Below the pieces are notes generated by a model. The model worked only from the letters and a program-made list of their open reading frames with translations. It was not told the DNA's origin and made no database searches. A DNA stretch of 64,000 bases. Origin: an uncultured Mesonia sp. Lineage in GTDB: Bacteria; Bacteroidota; Bacteroidia; Flavobacteriales; Flavobacteriaceae. Positions within the stretch are counted from its first letter, which is position 1; every line of letters starts with the position of its first letter. Both the position numbers and the translations under genes were made by a program. The DNA lies in contig CATQIB010000019.1 in NCBI GenBank assembly GCA_958296185.1, positions 1 through 64,000 on the forward strand. The letters run 5' to 3'. This document shows positions 36,058-45,203 of the stretch, in pieces.

Positions 36058-37265
36058 GATATATAATTTTAATAGCACTTGTTTTTTTCGCTTTCGCGGA
36101 AGTAAATGCACAAGATTTAGCATCCTATATTCAGGAAGCTGAAAAGAACAATCCAGAAATCCAAGCTTTTGAATTGCGGTACAATATCGCCGAAGAAAAA
36201 GTAAATGAAGTTAACAGCTTACCAAATACTGAATTTAATTTTGGCGTTATGGCTATAGCTCCTGAAATGGATATGCCTATGGAGCAATTTAGTGCCTCTG
36301 TAATGCAAATGTTACCGTGGTTCGGGACCATTTCAGCAAGGGAAAATTATGCATCATCTATAGCAGAAGCGCAATATGTTGATATAGCAATTGCGAAAAG
36401 AAAACTTTCATTGTCAGTATCCCAGTCATATTATAAACTTTATGCCATACGTGCAAAACAGCTTATTCTGGATGAGAACATTGAACTTTTACAAACCTAT
36501 GAACGCCTAGCATTAACTTCATTGGAAGTTGGTAAAGCATCAGCTGTTGATGTACTTCGCCTTCAAATAAGGCAAAACGAATTAGTTCAACAAAAGGAAG
36601 TGCTAGAACAGGGTTTTCAGGCAGAACAGACGCTGTTCAATAACCTTTTGAATCGTGAAGAAAATATGTCGGTGGATGTTGTGAAAGAAATGATGATTCC
36701 GGACGTTGACCCTCTGGTTTTAAATGAGAACCTTCAAATACACCCGGAACTTATTAAATATGATAAGTTATATGAATCTGTTGAGCAGTCAGAGCTGTTA
36801 AACCAAAAGGAAAGTGGTCCTATGGTAGGGTTTGGAGTGCAGTATATTAACCAAGAAAATAGTCCAATGATAACTAGCTCTTTTAAAGATATGGTTATGC
36901 CTATGCTTTCTATTTCTATTCCCATTTTTAATAATAAATATAAGTCTGTGACAAAGCAAAATGAATTGAAACAATTGGAAATAAAATCACAGAAAGAAGA
37001 GAGGCTCAATAACCTTGAAACACGTCTTGCACAAGCTATTTATAATAGAAATACAATGAGAATTAAGTTTAATGTACAAACCGATAATTTGAAACAGGCC
37101 ATTGATGCCGAGGAAATTCTTATGAAAAACTACGAAACTGGAACTATAGATTTTAATGATGTGTTAGATGTACAGGAATTGCAGTTAAAGTTTCAAATCA
37201 ATTTAATCGATTCCATTAAAGGGTATTTTACAGAATATGCTTTAATAAATTATTTAACAAGATAA
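36054..37265 (+). CDS. CusC/TolC-family outer-membrane factor
   Basis: 403 aa. Signal peptide ending VNAQ (about residue 21), then two long coiled-coil repeats typical of outer-membrane efflux proteins (AEKNNPEIQAFELRYNIAEE near the start; QAIDAEEILMKNYETGTIDF near the end). ATGA overlap with cusA indicates coupling. Exports Cu/Ag across the outer membrane with CusA and the adaptor at 46431-48233. Short outer-loop insert MAPEMDMPMEQF contains several Met, possible metal contacts. Confidence 0.88.
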   Translation: MRYIILIALVFFAFAEVNAQDLASYIQEAEKNNPEIQAFELRYNIAEEKVNEVNSLPNTEFNFGVMAIAPEMDMPMEQFSASVMQMLPWFGTISARENYASSIAEAQYVDIAIAKRKLSLSVSQSYYKLYAIRAKQLILDENIELLQTYERLALTSLEVGKASAVDVLRLQIRQNELVQQKEVLEQGFQAEQTLFNNLLNREENMSVDVVKEMMIPDVDPLVLNENLQIHPELIKYDKLYESVEQSELLNQKESGPMVGFGVQYINQENSPMITSSFKDMVMPMLSISIPIFNNKYKSVTKQNELKQLEIKSQKEERLNNLETRLAQAIYNRNTMRIKFNVQTDNLKQAIDAEEILMKNYETGTIDFNDVLDVQELQLKFQINLIDSIKGYFTEYALINYLTR

Positions 37266-37313
37266 AAAATTGAACTAGGCCAAATTGGCTTGTGAACACT
37301 AAAATAAAGAATT

Positions 37314-39614
37314 ATGATTAGAAAGATAACAATACTATTTGTACTTCTCGTTTCATTTGAAAGTGTTGCCCAAGTAGGAACCAACGGACAAGATAGAAAA
37401 GAAGAAGGACGACCTATTAAAGAGTATAACCTTACCATTGAAGAAAATAAAATGACGCTTGGTGGTGTTACTGCTAATGCAATGACTATCAATGGAGGTA
37501 TCCCTGGGCCTGTTTTGGAATTTAATGAAGGAGACCTTGCTATAATCAACGTAACCAATAAAATGGATGAAGAAACTTCAGTGCATTGGCACGGATTGAT
37601 ACTTCCCAATTTTTACGACGGGGTTCCCTATTTAACTACCCCACCGATTGAGCCAGGAACAACTTTCCAATACAGGATTCCAATCAATCAGTCTGGAACC
37701 TATTGGTATCATTCACACACAATGTTACAAGAGCAAAAGGGTGTGTATGGCTCCATAATCATTCAGCCTAAAGACAAAACATTGGATTATGATAAAGATT
37801 TGGTAGTGGTATTGTCTGATTGGACCAATGAAAAACCAATGAATGTACTACGTAACTTGAAAAGAGGCAACGAGTGGTATCAAGTTAAAAAGGGTACAGC
37901 AGTACCATTGAGTAGGGTAATTAAAGAAGGTGCTCTGGGAGCACAGTTCAAATTTTGGCGAGACCGTATGGAAGGTGCAGATATTGCAGACATTTATTAT
38001 CCCACATTTTTGTCCAATGGTAAAAAATTGGTAGAGTACCCAGAATTTAAACCAGGAGAAAAAGTAAGGCTTCGTTTCATCAATGCATCGGCATCCACCT
38101 ATTATTGGATAGATTTCGGAGGGGGTAACCCAATGGTTGTTTCAAGTGACGGTATTGATGTGGAACCTATATCAAAAAGTCGCTTCCTTTTTGGTATTGC
38201 TGAAACCTACGATGTAATTGTCACCATTCCAGAAGGTACAGTTGAAATTACTGCCACGGCACAGGATGGCTCTGGTGATACCTCTTTACGTATAGGACAA
38301 GGAACACTTTATCCCGCAGAAAGAATTGACAGACCAGACAAAGTGGAAATGATGAAGCAAATGGCTAAAATGGATATGAAAATGGGAGCTCCTTCTATGA
38401 TAGGCAACAAAAAGAAAAATACACCCAAAGTTTTGATGCAGAAGTACGGGATGAAGATGGATATGAAAGATGGGCAAATGAATATGAACGATAATATGTC
38501 TATGAAGGATGGCGCAATGAATGATAAAATGAATATGGATGACCATATGAACCATAATGACCAAATGATGCAAAAAGACACTTCTTCGTTTGATTACAAC
38601 ACCCGAAAGACCTATTTCAACTATGATTTTTTAAAGGCAAAAGAAAACACCACATATAAAGCAGATTTACCGGTAAATGACATTTTATTGAACCTCACTG
38701 GAAATATGCAGCGTTACGTCTGGAGTATGAACGGTGTACCCTTATCGGAAACGGATAAAATAAAAATCAAGGGTGGCGAGGTAACAAGAATTACCCTCAA
38801 TAACCTGACAATGATGCACCACCCAATGCACCTTCACGGGCATTACTTTAGGGTGATTAACGAAAATGGAGAACGTTCACCGTTGAAACATACGGTTAAT
38901 GTGCCGCCGATGCAAAAAGTTGTTATCGAATTTTATAACGAAGAGTATGGCGATTGGTTCTTCCACTGTCACATACTGTATCATATGATGGGTGGTATGG
39001 CACGCGTATTTAGTTATGACACACCAAGGGACAAAAGAATGGCAGATTATCCGGTTCAAAAACTAATTGATGAGACTGACCACTATTATTCCTGGGGAAT
39101 GGCTCGATTAGGTTCTAATTTTTCAGAACTTTTTCTAACAACAAGTAATATCCGCAATGAATTTGGTTTGAGAGCAGAGTTGGACTACGACCAAAACCTT
39201 GAAGCGGAAGTAAATTACAATAGATACCTAAATGATTGGGTACGTGTCTATGTAGGAGTAAATACCGAAACTGAAATTCCAAATTCGTACGATGAGTTCA
39301 ATACCGTTGGACTGGTTGGGGTTAAATACTTTACACCTTACCGATTTAATGTAGATGTGAGTATAGACCACCAATTACGCCCAAGAATACGTCTGGACAG
39401 AGAGTTATTGATTTTCCCAAGAGTTTTTTTAGAGGGAGAATATGAATACAGAATTGATTTTGGCTGGGTAAACGATTTGGAAAACAACAATTCTTATGAA
39501 AGTGAGACTCAATGGTTGGTAGGAGCTTCATATATCCTTTCAAGAAATTTTTCAATACAAGGAAATTATAATAACCGATATGGTTGGGGCGGTGGATTAT
39601 TGGCAAGATTTTAA
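37314..39614 (+). CDS. copA: Multicopper oxidase CopA fused to a CopB-like outer-membrane barrel
   Basis: 766 aa. Signal peptide ending SVAQ (about 20). Copper sites: HWHG (91-94), WYHSH (131-135), HPMHLHGHYF and HCHILYHMMGGM near residues 500-560, giving types 1-3 copper. A Met/Asp/Lys-rich insert (about 340-420, many DMKM and NMN repeats) is typical of CopA/PcoA. After the oxidase, residues about 590-766 are a beta-rich segment with alternating aromatic residues ending GWGGGLLARF, resembling CopB/PcoB outer-membrane barrels and ending in Phe. A periplasmic Cu(I) oxidase tethered to the outer membrane is implied. Confidence 0.85.
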   Translation: MIRKITILFVLLVSFESVAQVGTNGQDRKEEGRPIKEYNLTIEENKMTLGGVTANAMTINGGIPGPVLEFNEGDLAIINVTNKMDEETSVHWHGLILPNFYDGVPYLTTPPIEPGTTFQYRIPINQSGTYWYHSHTMLQEQKGVYGSIIIQPKDKTLDYDKDLVVVLSDWTNEKPMNVLRNLKRGNEWYQVKKGTAVPLSRVIKEGALGAQFKFWRDRMEGADIADIYYPTFLSNGKKLVEYPEFKPGEKVRLRFINASASTYYWIDFGGGNPMVVSSDGIDVEPISKSRFLFGIAETYDVIVTIPEGTVEITATAQDGSGDTSLRIGQGTLYPAERIDRPDKVEMMKQMAKMDMKMGAPSMIGNKKKNTPKVLMQKYGMKMDMKDGQMNMNDNMSMKDGAMNDKMNMDDHMNHNDQMMQKDTSSFDYNTRKTYFNYDFLKAKENTTYKADLPVNDILLNLTGNMQRYVWSMNGVPLSETDKIKIKGGEVTRITLNNLTMMHHPMHLHGHYFRVINENGERSPLKHTVNVPPMQKVVIEFYNEEYGDWFFHCHILYHMMGGMARVFSYDTPRDKRMADYPVQKLIDETDHYYSWGMARLGSNFSELFLTTSNIRNEFGLRAELDYDQNLEAEVNYNRYLNDWVRVYVGVNTETEIPNSYDEFNTVGLVGVKYFTPYRFNVDVSIDHQLRPRIRLDRELLIFPRVFLEGEYEYRIDFGWVNDLENNNSYESETQWLVGASYILSRNFSIQGNYNNRYGWGGGLLARF

Positions 39615-39634
39615 CAATTTAAAAATACAAAACT

Positions 39635-39832
39635 ATGGACTATAAATGGGATTTTATAATTGTTTTCTGAGTAATATTTCTAGGCATTCTCATCTATGCA
39701 GGAGGAAAAAAAATAAAGGGCTCTAAAAGTTCAAAGGCTATGGACATATTGAATGAGAGATACGCAAAAGGGGAAATATCGAAGGAAGAATATGAAGAAA
39801 TAAAACAAAAAATCAACTCAAAAATCGAATGA
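39635..39832 (+). pseudogene. SHOCT-domain gene with in-frame opal codon
   Basis: The frame from ATG 39635 reads MDYKWDFIIVF, then TGA at 39668-39670 (codon 12), and continues VIFLGILIYAGGKK ... SKAMDILNERYAKGEISKEE to TGA at 39832. A Trp (TGG) at that place would give a one-helix SHOCT protein like 40508-40696. Nonsense mutation or sequencing error; no recoding evidence. Located between copA and the Met-rich lipoprotein with short gaps. Confidence 0.7.
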
Positions 39833-39896
39833 TTAACAATAATTGATCACGATTAGAGAATAAATAACTGAAATATTAACAATAAAAATATCAAGT

Positions 39897-40472
39897 ATGA
39901 AAACAATTGCAAAAACAGTATTGATTATCGTAACAATTGGCACATTGGTCAGTTGCAAATCAGCCTTCAATGCCAGCGAAACATTACAGGTTGAAGAAAA
40001 TAGAAATGCCATTTATCAAGAAATCATTTCAAATCCTATTCAGTTTGCCGATTTTATCAAGGAGGCACAAAAAAATAAGGATGCAAAAAAAATAATGATG
40101 AAAACCCATATGGAGCAGATGGATTCTGGAAATACGAAAATGATGATGGAGAAGAATCCTGAAATGAAACAAAAAATGCAATCACATATGCAAATGATGA
40201 TGGAGAAAAATCCGGAAATGATGCAAAAGATGCAATCCAAAATGCTAGACAAAATGATGGGTAGTGAGAAAGGCCGTAAAATGCTGATGAAAAAAATACA
40301 CAACAATGAAGAAATGAAAAAGGCAATGAAAGAACGGATGAAGAAAATGATGGACGAAAACCCTGAAATGATGAAGGAAATGATGCAAAAAATGATGAAC
40401 GATCCAAAGATGAAGGGAAAGATGCAAAAAATGAAGGGCAAGAAGAAGAACGCACAAAGCCATAAGCACTAA
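39897..40472 (+). CDS. Met/Lys-rich lipoprotein, probably copper-binding
   Basis: 191 aa. Lipoprotein signal with lipobox TLVSC (Cys about 20). Residues about 65-185 consist of degenerate repeats such as MMMEKNPEM, with about 36 Met in the whole protein and many Lys. Such Met clusters bind Cu(I) loosely. The composition makes the opposite strand appear open, but nothing there looks like a gene. Envelope copper buffer or carrier to CopA/CusB is plausible (inference). Confidence 0.7.
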   Translation: MKTIAKTVLIIVTIGTLVSCKSAFNASETLQVEENRNAIYQEIISNPIQFADFIKEAQKNKDAKKIMMKTHMEQMDSGNTKMMMEKNPEMKQKMQSHMQMMMEKNPEMMQKMQSKMLDKMMGSEKGRKMLMKKIHNNEEMKKAMKERMKKMMDENPEMMKEMMQKMMNDPKMKGKMQKMKGKKKNAQSHKH

Positions 40473-40507
40473 AAAGAACTGGATATGAACAATAAAAATT
40501 TTCAATT

Positions 40508-40696
40508 ATGATGATGTGGTGGTGGATATTGATACCGATTGTACTGGTATTGGGCATATTTCTATACAATGGAAAAAACAGACAATATACTGTAAAGAAA
40601 GAAAATCCTCTGGATATTCTGAACAGCCGATTCGCCAAAGGCGAAATATCCAAAGAAGAATACGAAGAACAAAAACGAATGTTGAACAAAAAATAA
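40508..40696 (+). CDS. SHOCT-domain small membrane protein
   Basis: 62 aa: one Trp-rich membrane helix (MMMWWWILIPIVLVLGIF), then DILNSRFAKGEISKEEYEEQ, the SHOCT motif. Third copy in this window. Overlap in role with 29422-29640 is likely. Between the Met-rich lipoprotein and DUF302 genes. Confidence 0.8.
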   Translation: MMMWWWILIPIVLVLGIFLYNGKNRQYTVKKENPLDILNSRFAKGEISKEEYEEQKRMLNKK

Positions 40697-40702
40697 AAGC
40701 TA

Positions 40703-41089
40703 ATGAAATACTATTTTAATAAAACGATCAATGGAACTTTTGAAGATGTTATTGATAAAGTTACCCAAGGATTGAAAGACGAAGGTTTTGGCATACTCAC
40801 AGAAATTGACGTCAAAGAGACCTTAAAAAACAAACTGGATATAAACTTCAAAAAGTATAGGATTCTAGGGGCTTGCAATCCTCCCTATGCTCACAAAGCT
40901 TTGCAAGCAGAAGATAAAATTGGAACGATGTTGCCTTGCAATGTCATAGTTCAGGAAATTGAAGCAGGCACCATTGAAGTAGCAGCAGTAAACCCAATGG
41001 CATCGATGCAGGCAGTGGAGAATGAGAAGTTGAATGAGGTTGCCAATGAAATAACTGCAATGCTAGAAAACGTAATTGAAAAACTATAA
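40703..41089 (+). CDS. DUF302-family protein
   Basis: 128 aa. DUF302 pattern: YYFNKTINGTFEDVIDKVTQGL at the N-terminus, LGACNPPYAHKALQAE in the centre and LPCNVIVQE. These proteins are alpha/beta and often found with copper genes; function unknown. The conserved ACNP and LPCN cysteines could bind a metal. No signal peptide. Start 6 bp after the SHOCT gene. Confidence 0.8.
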   Translation: MKYYFNKTINGTFEDVIDKVTQGLKDEGFGILTEIDVKETLKNKLDINFKKYRILGACNPPYAHKALQAEDKIGTMLPCNVIVQEIEAGTIEVAAVNPMASMQAVENEKLNEVANEITAMLENVIEKL

Positions 41090-41140
41090 AATACATTTCA
41101 AAAAGTAATACAAATAAACACAAACATAAATTAAAACAAA

Positions 41141-41773
41141 ATGAGCAAATTAAAATCAACATTAGGTATAGTTGCAATAGCATTTATAACCTTAACAGCA
41201 ATGTCTTGCAAAGACAACAAAAATGAACAAAATAATGCAGATGGGAACCATTCTGAAATGAGTGCTGATGAAGACCATTCAAAAATGAATCACGATAATA
41301 GTGATGAACACCACGATGGAGATAAGAAGGAAATGGCAATGAGTGGCGATGGTAATTCACAAGCTGTATTAAAGGACTACTTTAATCTTAAAAATGCGTT
41401 GGTTGCAGATGATAATGCTAAAGCAAAAACACTTGGTGCAACTCTGGCAACAACTTTAGGGAATTTTGATGTTTCATCAAATTTTTCCGACACTCAAAAA
41501 GCCGAATTAAAAGAAATTATAGAAGATGCCGTAGAGCACGCAGAACATATCTCGGAAAGTGATATAGATCATCAGCGAGAGCATTTTAAAATATTGAGCA
41601 AGGATGTATCTGATATGGTTGCAATTACAGGAACTGAAAACACCCTTTACCAACAGTTTTGCCCAATGTACGATGGCGGTAGTGCTTGGCTGAGTTTGAG
41701 CAAAGACATTAAGAATCCCTATTACGGAAGTCAAATGTTGAATTGCGGGAAGGTACAAAAAGAGATTAACTAA
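41141..41773 (+). CDS. DUF3347 lipoprotein
   Basis: 210 aa. Lipobox AMSC (Cys about 23), a spacer very rich in His, Asp, Glu and Met (residues about 25-70), then a helical DUF3347 domain with [48 protein letters not shown]. The conserved His, Cys and Met are probable copper ligands. Its stop overlaps the next start by one base (TAATG). Similar domains at 42248-42808 and the C-terminus of 46431-48233. Confidence 0.85.
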   Translation: MSKLKSTLGIVAIAFITLTAMSCKDNKNEQNNADGNHSEMSADEDHSKMNHDNSDEHHDGDKKEMAMSGDGNSQAVLKDYFNLKNALVADDNAKAKTLGATLATTLGNFDVSSNFSDTQKAELKEIIEDAVEHAEHISESDIDHQREHFKILSKDVSDMVAITGTENTLYQQFCPMYDGGSAWLSLSKDIKNPYYGSQMLNCGKVQKEIN

Positions 41774-42225
41774 TGAGGATTGTAAAAGTAATAGCAATAA
41801 TACTATTGGTGGCGTTTGTGGGAATTCAATTTATTCCCACAACACGAAATCAAAGTGATACGGTACCCGAAACTGATTTTATGTTGGTTAACAATGTTCC
41901 GGAGAACATTCAAAATAAGTTACAGGTTTCCTGCTATGATTGCCACAGTAATAATACGCAATACCCTTGGTACAATAAAATTCAACCCGTTGCTTGGTTT
42001 TTGGAAGACCATATCAAAGAAGGAAAGGCCGAGCTTAACTTCAGTAAATGGGATTCCTTGTCTAACCGACGAAAAGCCAGTAAATTAAGGTCTATTGTCA
42101 AACAGATTGAAGCTGGCGAAATGCCTTTGGATTCTTACACTTTGATACATAAAGAGGCAGCCTTTTCAGAAGAGGAAGCGAAAGAGGTAATTAATTTTAT
42201 GACACAATTAAAAGACAATTTATAA
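41773..42225 (+). CDS. Haem-binding domain protein, membrane-anchored
   Basis: 150 aa with an N-terminal helix (about 6-22) as anchor and the haem attachment motif CYDCH in CYDCHSNNTQYPWYN, typical of the Haem_bd domain. Then AWFLEDHIKEGKAELNFSKW. Probably an envelope c-type haem protein. The start is directly coupled to the stop of the upstream DUF3347 gene. Confidence 0.82.
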   Translation: MRIVKVIAIILLVAFVGIQFIPTTRNQSDTVPETDFMLVNNVPENIQNKLQVSCYDCHSNNTQYPWYNKIQPVAWFLEDHIKEGKAELNFSKWDSLSNRRKASKLRSIVKQIEAGEMPLDSYTLIHKEAAFSEEEAKEVINFMTQLKDNL

Positions 42226-42247
42226 ACTATAATTAAATATAATAAAA

Positions 42248-42808
42248 ATGAAAAATTTAAAAATGAGTATAGCAGCAGTGCTATTGTTAGCAGTTTCTTT
42301 TACCAACGCACAGGAAAAGAAAAAAATGAACCACGATCACGAAGATATGAAAATGGATCATTGCAAAATGACAACTATGAAAAATGATGCAAAAACAGAA
42401 ACAATTTTAAGTGATTACTTTAATTTAAAAAATGCTTTGGTTGCAGATGACACCAAAAAAGCAGCCCAAGCTGGGTCTAAATTGGTAGTTTCTCTTAAAG
42501 CTTTTGATACGGACAGTTATTCAAAAGAAAATCAAGAAGAATTAGAAGATATTATAGAAGATGCCGTAGAGCACGCAGAACATATTTCTGAAAGTGCCAT
42601 AGACCACCAGCGCGAACATTTTAAGACCTTAAGTAAGGACATAACAGATTTGGTAGCTATTACGGGAACAAAAAACACGCTTTACCAACAATTTTGCCCA
42701 ATGTACGATAAAGGTAGTGCGTGGTTGAGTACCAGCAAAGAAGTAAAAAACCCATATTACGGTAGCAGAATGCTTAAATGTGGAAAAGTGCAAAAAACTA
42801 TTCAATAA
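42248..42808 (+). CDS. DUF3347 periplasmic protein
   Basis: 186 aa. Signal peptide ending TNAQ (about 21), a short Met/His/Lys-rich linker ([18 protein letters not shown]), then a DUF3347 domain nearly the same as in 41141-41773: [50 protein letters not shown]. Likely duplicated from it. Last gene before the 405-bp gap with tandem hairpins. Confidence 0.85.
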   Translation: MKNLKMSIAAVLLLAVSFTNAQEKKKMNHDHEDMKMDHCKMTTMKNDAKTETILSDYFNLKNALVADDTKKAAQAGSKLVVSLKAFDTDSYSKENQEELEDIIEDAVEHAEHISESAIDHQREHFKTLSKDITDLVAITGTKNTLYQQFCPMYDKGSAWLSTSKEVKNPYYGSRMLKCGKVQKTIQ

Positions 42809-42902
42809 ATAATCCCCTGCCTTTAATACTCTTTTAAATATACTGGTTTATTAGTTAACAGTAGCTTAGGAGATGACAGTGTTACCTGAATAGTTGTAAA
42901 GT

Positions 42903-43163
42903 CCTGTCGTGGGAAGGAAAACAATGTTGATGATTAGTGTTAGTTCCTTCCCAAGTCAGGCACAATGAACTTTTGAAAAAGAGAAGTTGATTTGGTTAAT
43001 AGCAGCCTGAACTGGGAGAGAGATTAAATCCCTAAATATAGCGTCTCTCTTCCTAGGTCGGGTAATTAAAAACTTATGATGAAGAGAAATTTAGTGAAGA
43101 ATGCTTGATTTTGAGGGGTAAATATTTTGGTTGGTTGATTAAAATTTACCTCTCACTTTCAAG
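42903..43163 (+). repeat. Three tandem structured ~100-bp units (hairpins H1-H3)
   Basis: Within the 405-bp gap (42809-43213) three successive hairpins occur with starts 103 and 98 bp apart. H1: CCTG (42903-42906)/CAGG (42957-42960), inner GGGAAGGAA (42911-42919)/TTCCTTCCC (42944-42952), loop 24. H2: CCTGA (43006-43010)/TCGGG (43058-43062), inner GGGAGAGAGA (43014-43023)/TCTCTCTTCC (43044-43053), loop 20. H3: CTTGA (43104-43108)/TCAAG (43159-43163), inner GAGGGGTAAAT (43113-43123)/ATTTACCTCTC (43144-43154), loop 20. Inner stems differ wholly in sequence yet pair, and small internal loops lie between inner and outer stems. Spacers after H1 and H2 resemble each other (aactt-tga--aagagaa). No gene, no T-runs. 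Function unknown. Confidence 0.65.
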
Positions 43164-43213
43164 TATTATTTATAGGCTTTTGTAAGTAACAATAGGGAAA
43201 AAAATAGATAGTA

Positions 43214-43348
43214 ATGAAAGAATGTTGCAAAGATGGTTGTCACCAAACAACAGAAAAATCTGTTGTTAAAAAATGGCTCAATTATATAGTATATACAATC
43301 CTAATCTTAATAGTTGGTGGTGCATTGGCGCTTCAGTTATTTAGCTAA
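43214..43348 (+). CDS. Small Cys-containing membrane protein, 44 aa
   Basis: ATG at 43214 to TAA at 43348. N-terminal MKECCKDGCHQTTE with CC and CxxxxC-like metal ligands, then a basic patch and a single helix (YIVYTILILIVGGALALQL). It follows the hairpin array and precedes the channel gene by 14 bp. Too short for many gene callers. Coding status from operon fit and sensible composition. Confidence 0.55.
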   Translation: MKECCKDGCHQTTEKSVVKKWLNYIVYTILILIVGGALALQLFS

Positions 43349-43362
43349 GAAAGTAAGTTAAA

Positions 43363-43920
43363 ATGGCTAAAGAAAACACAATAGAAAAATCTAAAAGAAC
43401 AGGCTTTTACAAGCAACTGTTTAAAAAAGTATTGCTTACTGCAAGTATTGTGATTGCTCTATCGTTAAGTTATATACTATGGGCAGGTGTAGATTCCAAC
43501 AGCCTGTTTCTACCTTTCTTAATTGTTGGTCTAGCATTGGTTAAAACAGTATTTATCGTTAGGCTCACTTTTATACAATTAAGTAAAATAATAGGCGAAA
43601 GTCATCAACTAACCCACGTTCTTACCTTATTTGCAGTCTTGATTATTTTGATTGTCTTATCGTTTTCAGCAGATTATCAGGCATTATATCTTTTGAATTC
43701 AGAAAATTTTAAATTCGCTACGTTGTCCAGTAGCTCATTTTTCCTACAATTTTTTGAATTTCTATATTTCAGTTTAATCACTTTTTCATCGGTTGGCTTT
43801 GGAGATATTGTCCCGTTATCTATTTCAGGCAAACTATTGGTAATGATGGAAGTTTTCTTGAGCTTTTTGGTATTAGTATTTGGTATTGCAAACATTAATA
43901 GAATTCACGTCAACACATAA
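43363..43920 (+). CDS. K+-channel-like ion channel (two-TM pore type)
   Basis: 185 aa with four hydrophobic segments. The last pair encloses the pore helix and filter SSVGFGDIVP, a variant of TVGYGD. The N-terminal pair probably forms an additional membrane unit. No cytoplasmic RCK domain. Potassium or non-selective cation channel; reason for the presence in a metal island unclear, possibly to balance charge during export. Confidence 0.75.
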   Translation: MAKENTIEKSKRTGFYKQLFKKVLLTASIVIALSLSYILWAGVDSNSLFLPFLIVGLALVKTVFIVRLTFIQLSKIIGESHQLTHVLTLFAVLIILIVLSFSADYQALYLLNSENFKFATLSSSSFFLQFFEFLYFSLITFSSVGFGDIVPLSISGKLLVMMEVFLSFLVLVFGIANINRIHVNT

Positions 43921-43964
43921 GTGGCTAAAATAATGAAAGTACTAAAATTAACAATTATCAAAAT

Positions 43965-45191
43965 ATGAATGACTTTTTAAAACATTGGGGAGAAGCTGCC
44001 TACACTACCACCGGATTTTTCTGGATGGCACTTTGGGCATTCGTTTTAGGTTATATCATTAGTAGTATGATACAAATTTTTGTAACCGAAAAGAGAATGC
44101 AGAAAACTATGGGAGAAAATGAAGGCAAGAGTATGCTCTTGGGCACTTTTTTTGGCTTTATAAGCAGCTCTTGTAGTTTTTCGGCTTTGGCTGGCACAAA
44201 ATCAATTTTCAAAAAAGGGGCAAGCTTTGTATCCTCTATAGCTTTCTTGCTTGCATCCACCAATTTGGTTATCGAATTGGGAATCATCATTTCCATATTT
44301 CTTGGCTGGCAGTTTGTAGTTGGCGAATACGTAGGCGGAATTCTTTTAATTCTTATTTCGTGGATTCTCATTCGCCTTATCAATCCTAAAAAGCTTATCG
44401 AAAAAGCTCGGAAAAACTTGGAAAACGAGGATGATGATGGGATGGACGATTCCAAGGATTGGAAAAAGCAAATCAAGAAAGAAGACAATTGGGCGCGCGT
44501 TGCCAAAAAATATAAGATGGAATGGCAAATGGTATGGAAAGATGTAACTGTAGGCTTTACCATAGCAGGTATTGTTGCAGTCTTTGTTCCTGATGCTTTT
44601 TTTCAGACCTTATTTATCAATAGTGGACAAGGCAATACAGATTTTACTTTTCTTGAAATTTTGGAACACATTATTGTTGGTCCAATAGCTGCTTTTCTAA
44701 CCTTTATCGGTTCTATGGGAAACATTCCTTTAGCAGCACTTTTGTTTGGGAAAGGGGTGAGTTTTGCAGGGGTTATGGCATTTATCTTTAGTGATTTGGT
44801 TGTTTTTCCTGTATTGCGCATCAATGCAAAATATTATGGTTGGAAGATGTCTCTCTTCATTCTGTTCCTGTTATTTACCGCATTGGTCGGCACATCCTTG
44901 GTGTTGCATTATACGTTTGACCTGTTTAGTATGTTACCAGACCCTTCACAGGTTAAAATTCAAGATAGTGACTATTTTAAAATTGACTATACGTTCTTTT
45001 TGAATATGGCTTTTTTAGCAATTACGGGCTACTTAATTTATTTAGGGTTCTTTAAAAAGAAGGACATCGAAAGTAAGATGAGCGAGATGGCACCTAAAAG
45101 CCCATTGCTTGAAAAGGTTTTAAAATATGTTGCCTATATCTGTTACGTATGGTTGGCTGGTGGAATCATTGTCAAATTCTTTGTGAATTAA
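43965..45191 (+). CDS. Metal-efflux permease (SO_0444/YraQ-type permease)
   Basis: 408 aa with eight or more helices in two halves joined by a charged central loop (residues about 145-185, rich in Lys/Asp/Glu). Each half has a conserved segment: FISSSCSFSALAGTK in the first (with a Cys) and PLAALLFGKGVSFAGVMAF in the second. The family includes Cu/Zn-type efflux permeases and ArsP-like proteins; the metal is not fixed by sequence. Between channel and PepSY genes. Confidence 0.72.
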   Translation: MNDFLKHWGEAAYTTTGFFWMALWAFVLGYIISSMIQIFVTEKRMQKTMGENEGKSMLLGTFFGFISSSCSFSALAGTKSIFKKGASFVSSIAFLLASTNLVIELGIIISIFLGWQFVVGEYVGGILLILISWILIRLINPKKLIEKARKNLENEDDDGMDDSKDWKKQIKKEDNWARVAKKYKMEWQMVWKDVTVGFTIAGIVAVFVPDAFFQTLFINSGQGNTDFTFLEILEHIIVGPIAAFLTFIGSMGNIPLAALLFGKGVSFAGVMAFIFSDLVVFPVLRINAKYYGWKMSLFILFLLFTALVGTSLVLHYTFDLFSMLPDPSQVKIQDSDYFKIDYTFFLNMAFLAITGYLIYLGFFKKKDIESKMSEMAPKSPLLEKVLKYVAYICYVWLAGGIIVKFFVN

Positions 45192-45203
45192 ATTATAGAA
45201 AGT

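Noticed and set aside
40040..40689. Several long minus-strand frames under the Met-rich lipoprotein
   Set aside because: They arise because ATG/AAA-rich repeats read backward as CAT/TTT; products are low-complexity His/Phe/Ile strings.
42809..43213. CRISPR array
   Set aside because: Units are about 100 bp and repeats are not identical in sequence; no cas genes. Structure, not sequence, is repeated.
44051..44563. 170-codon minus-strand frame opposite the permease
   Set aside because: Overlaps a complete conserved permease on the plus strand; no recognisable domain.
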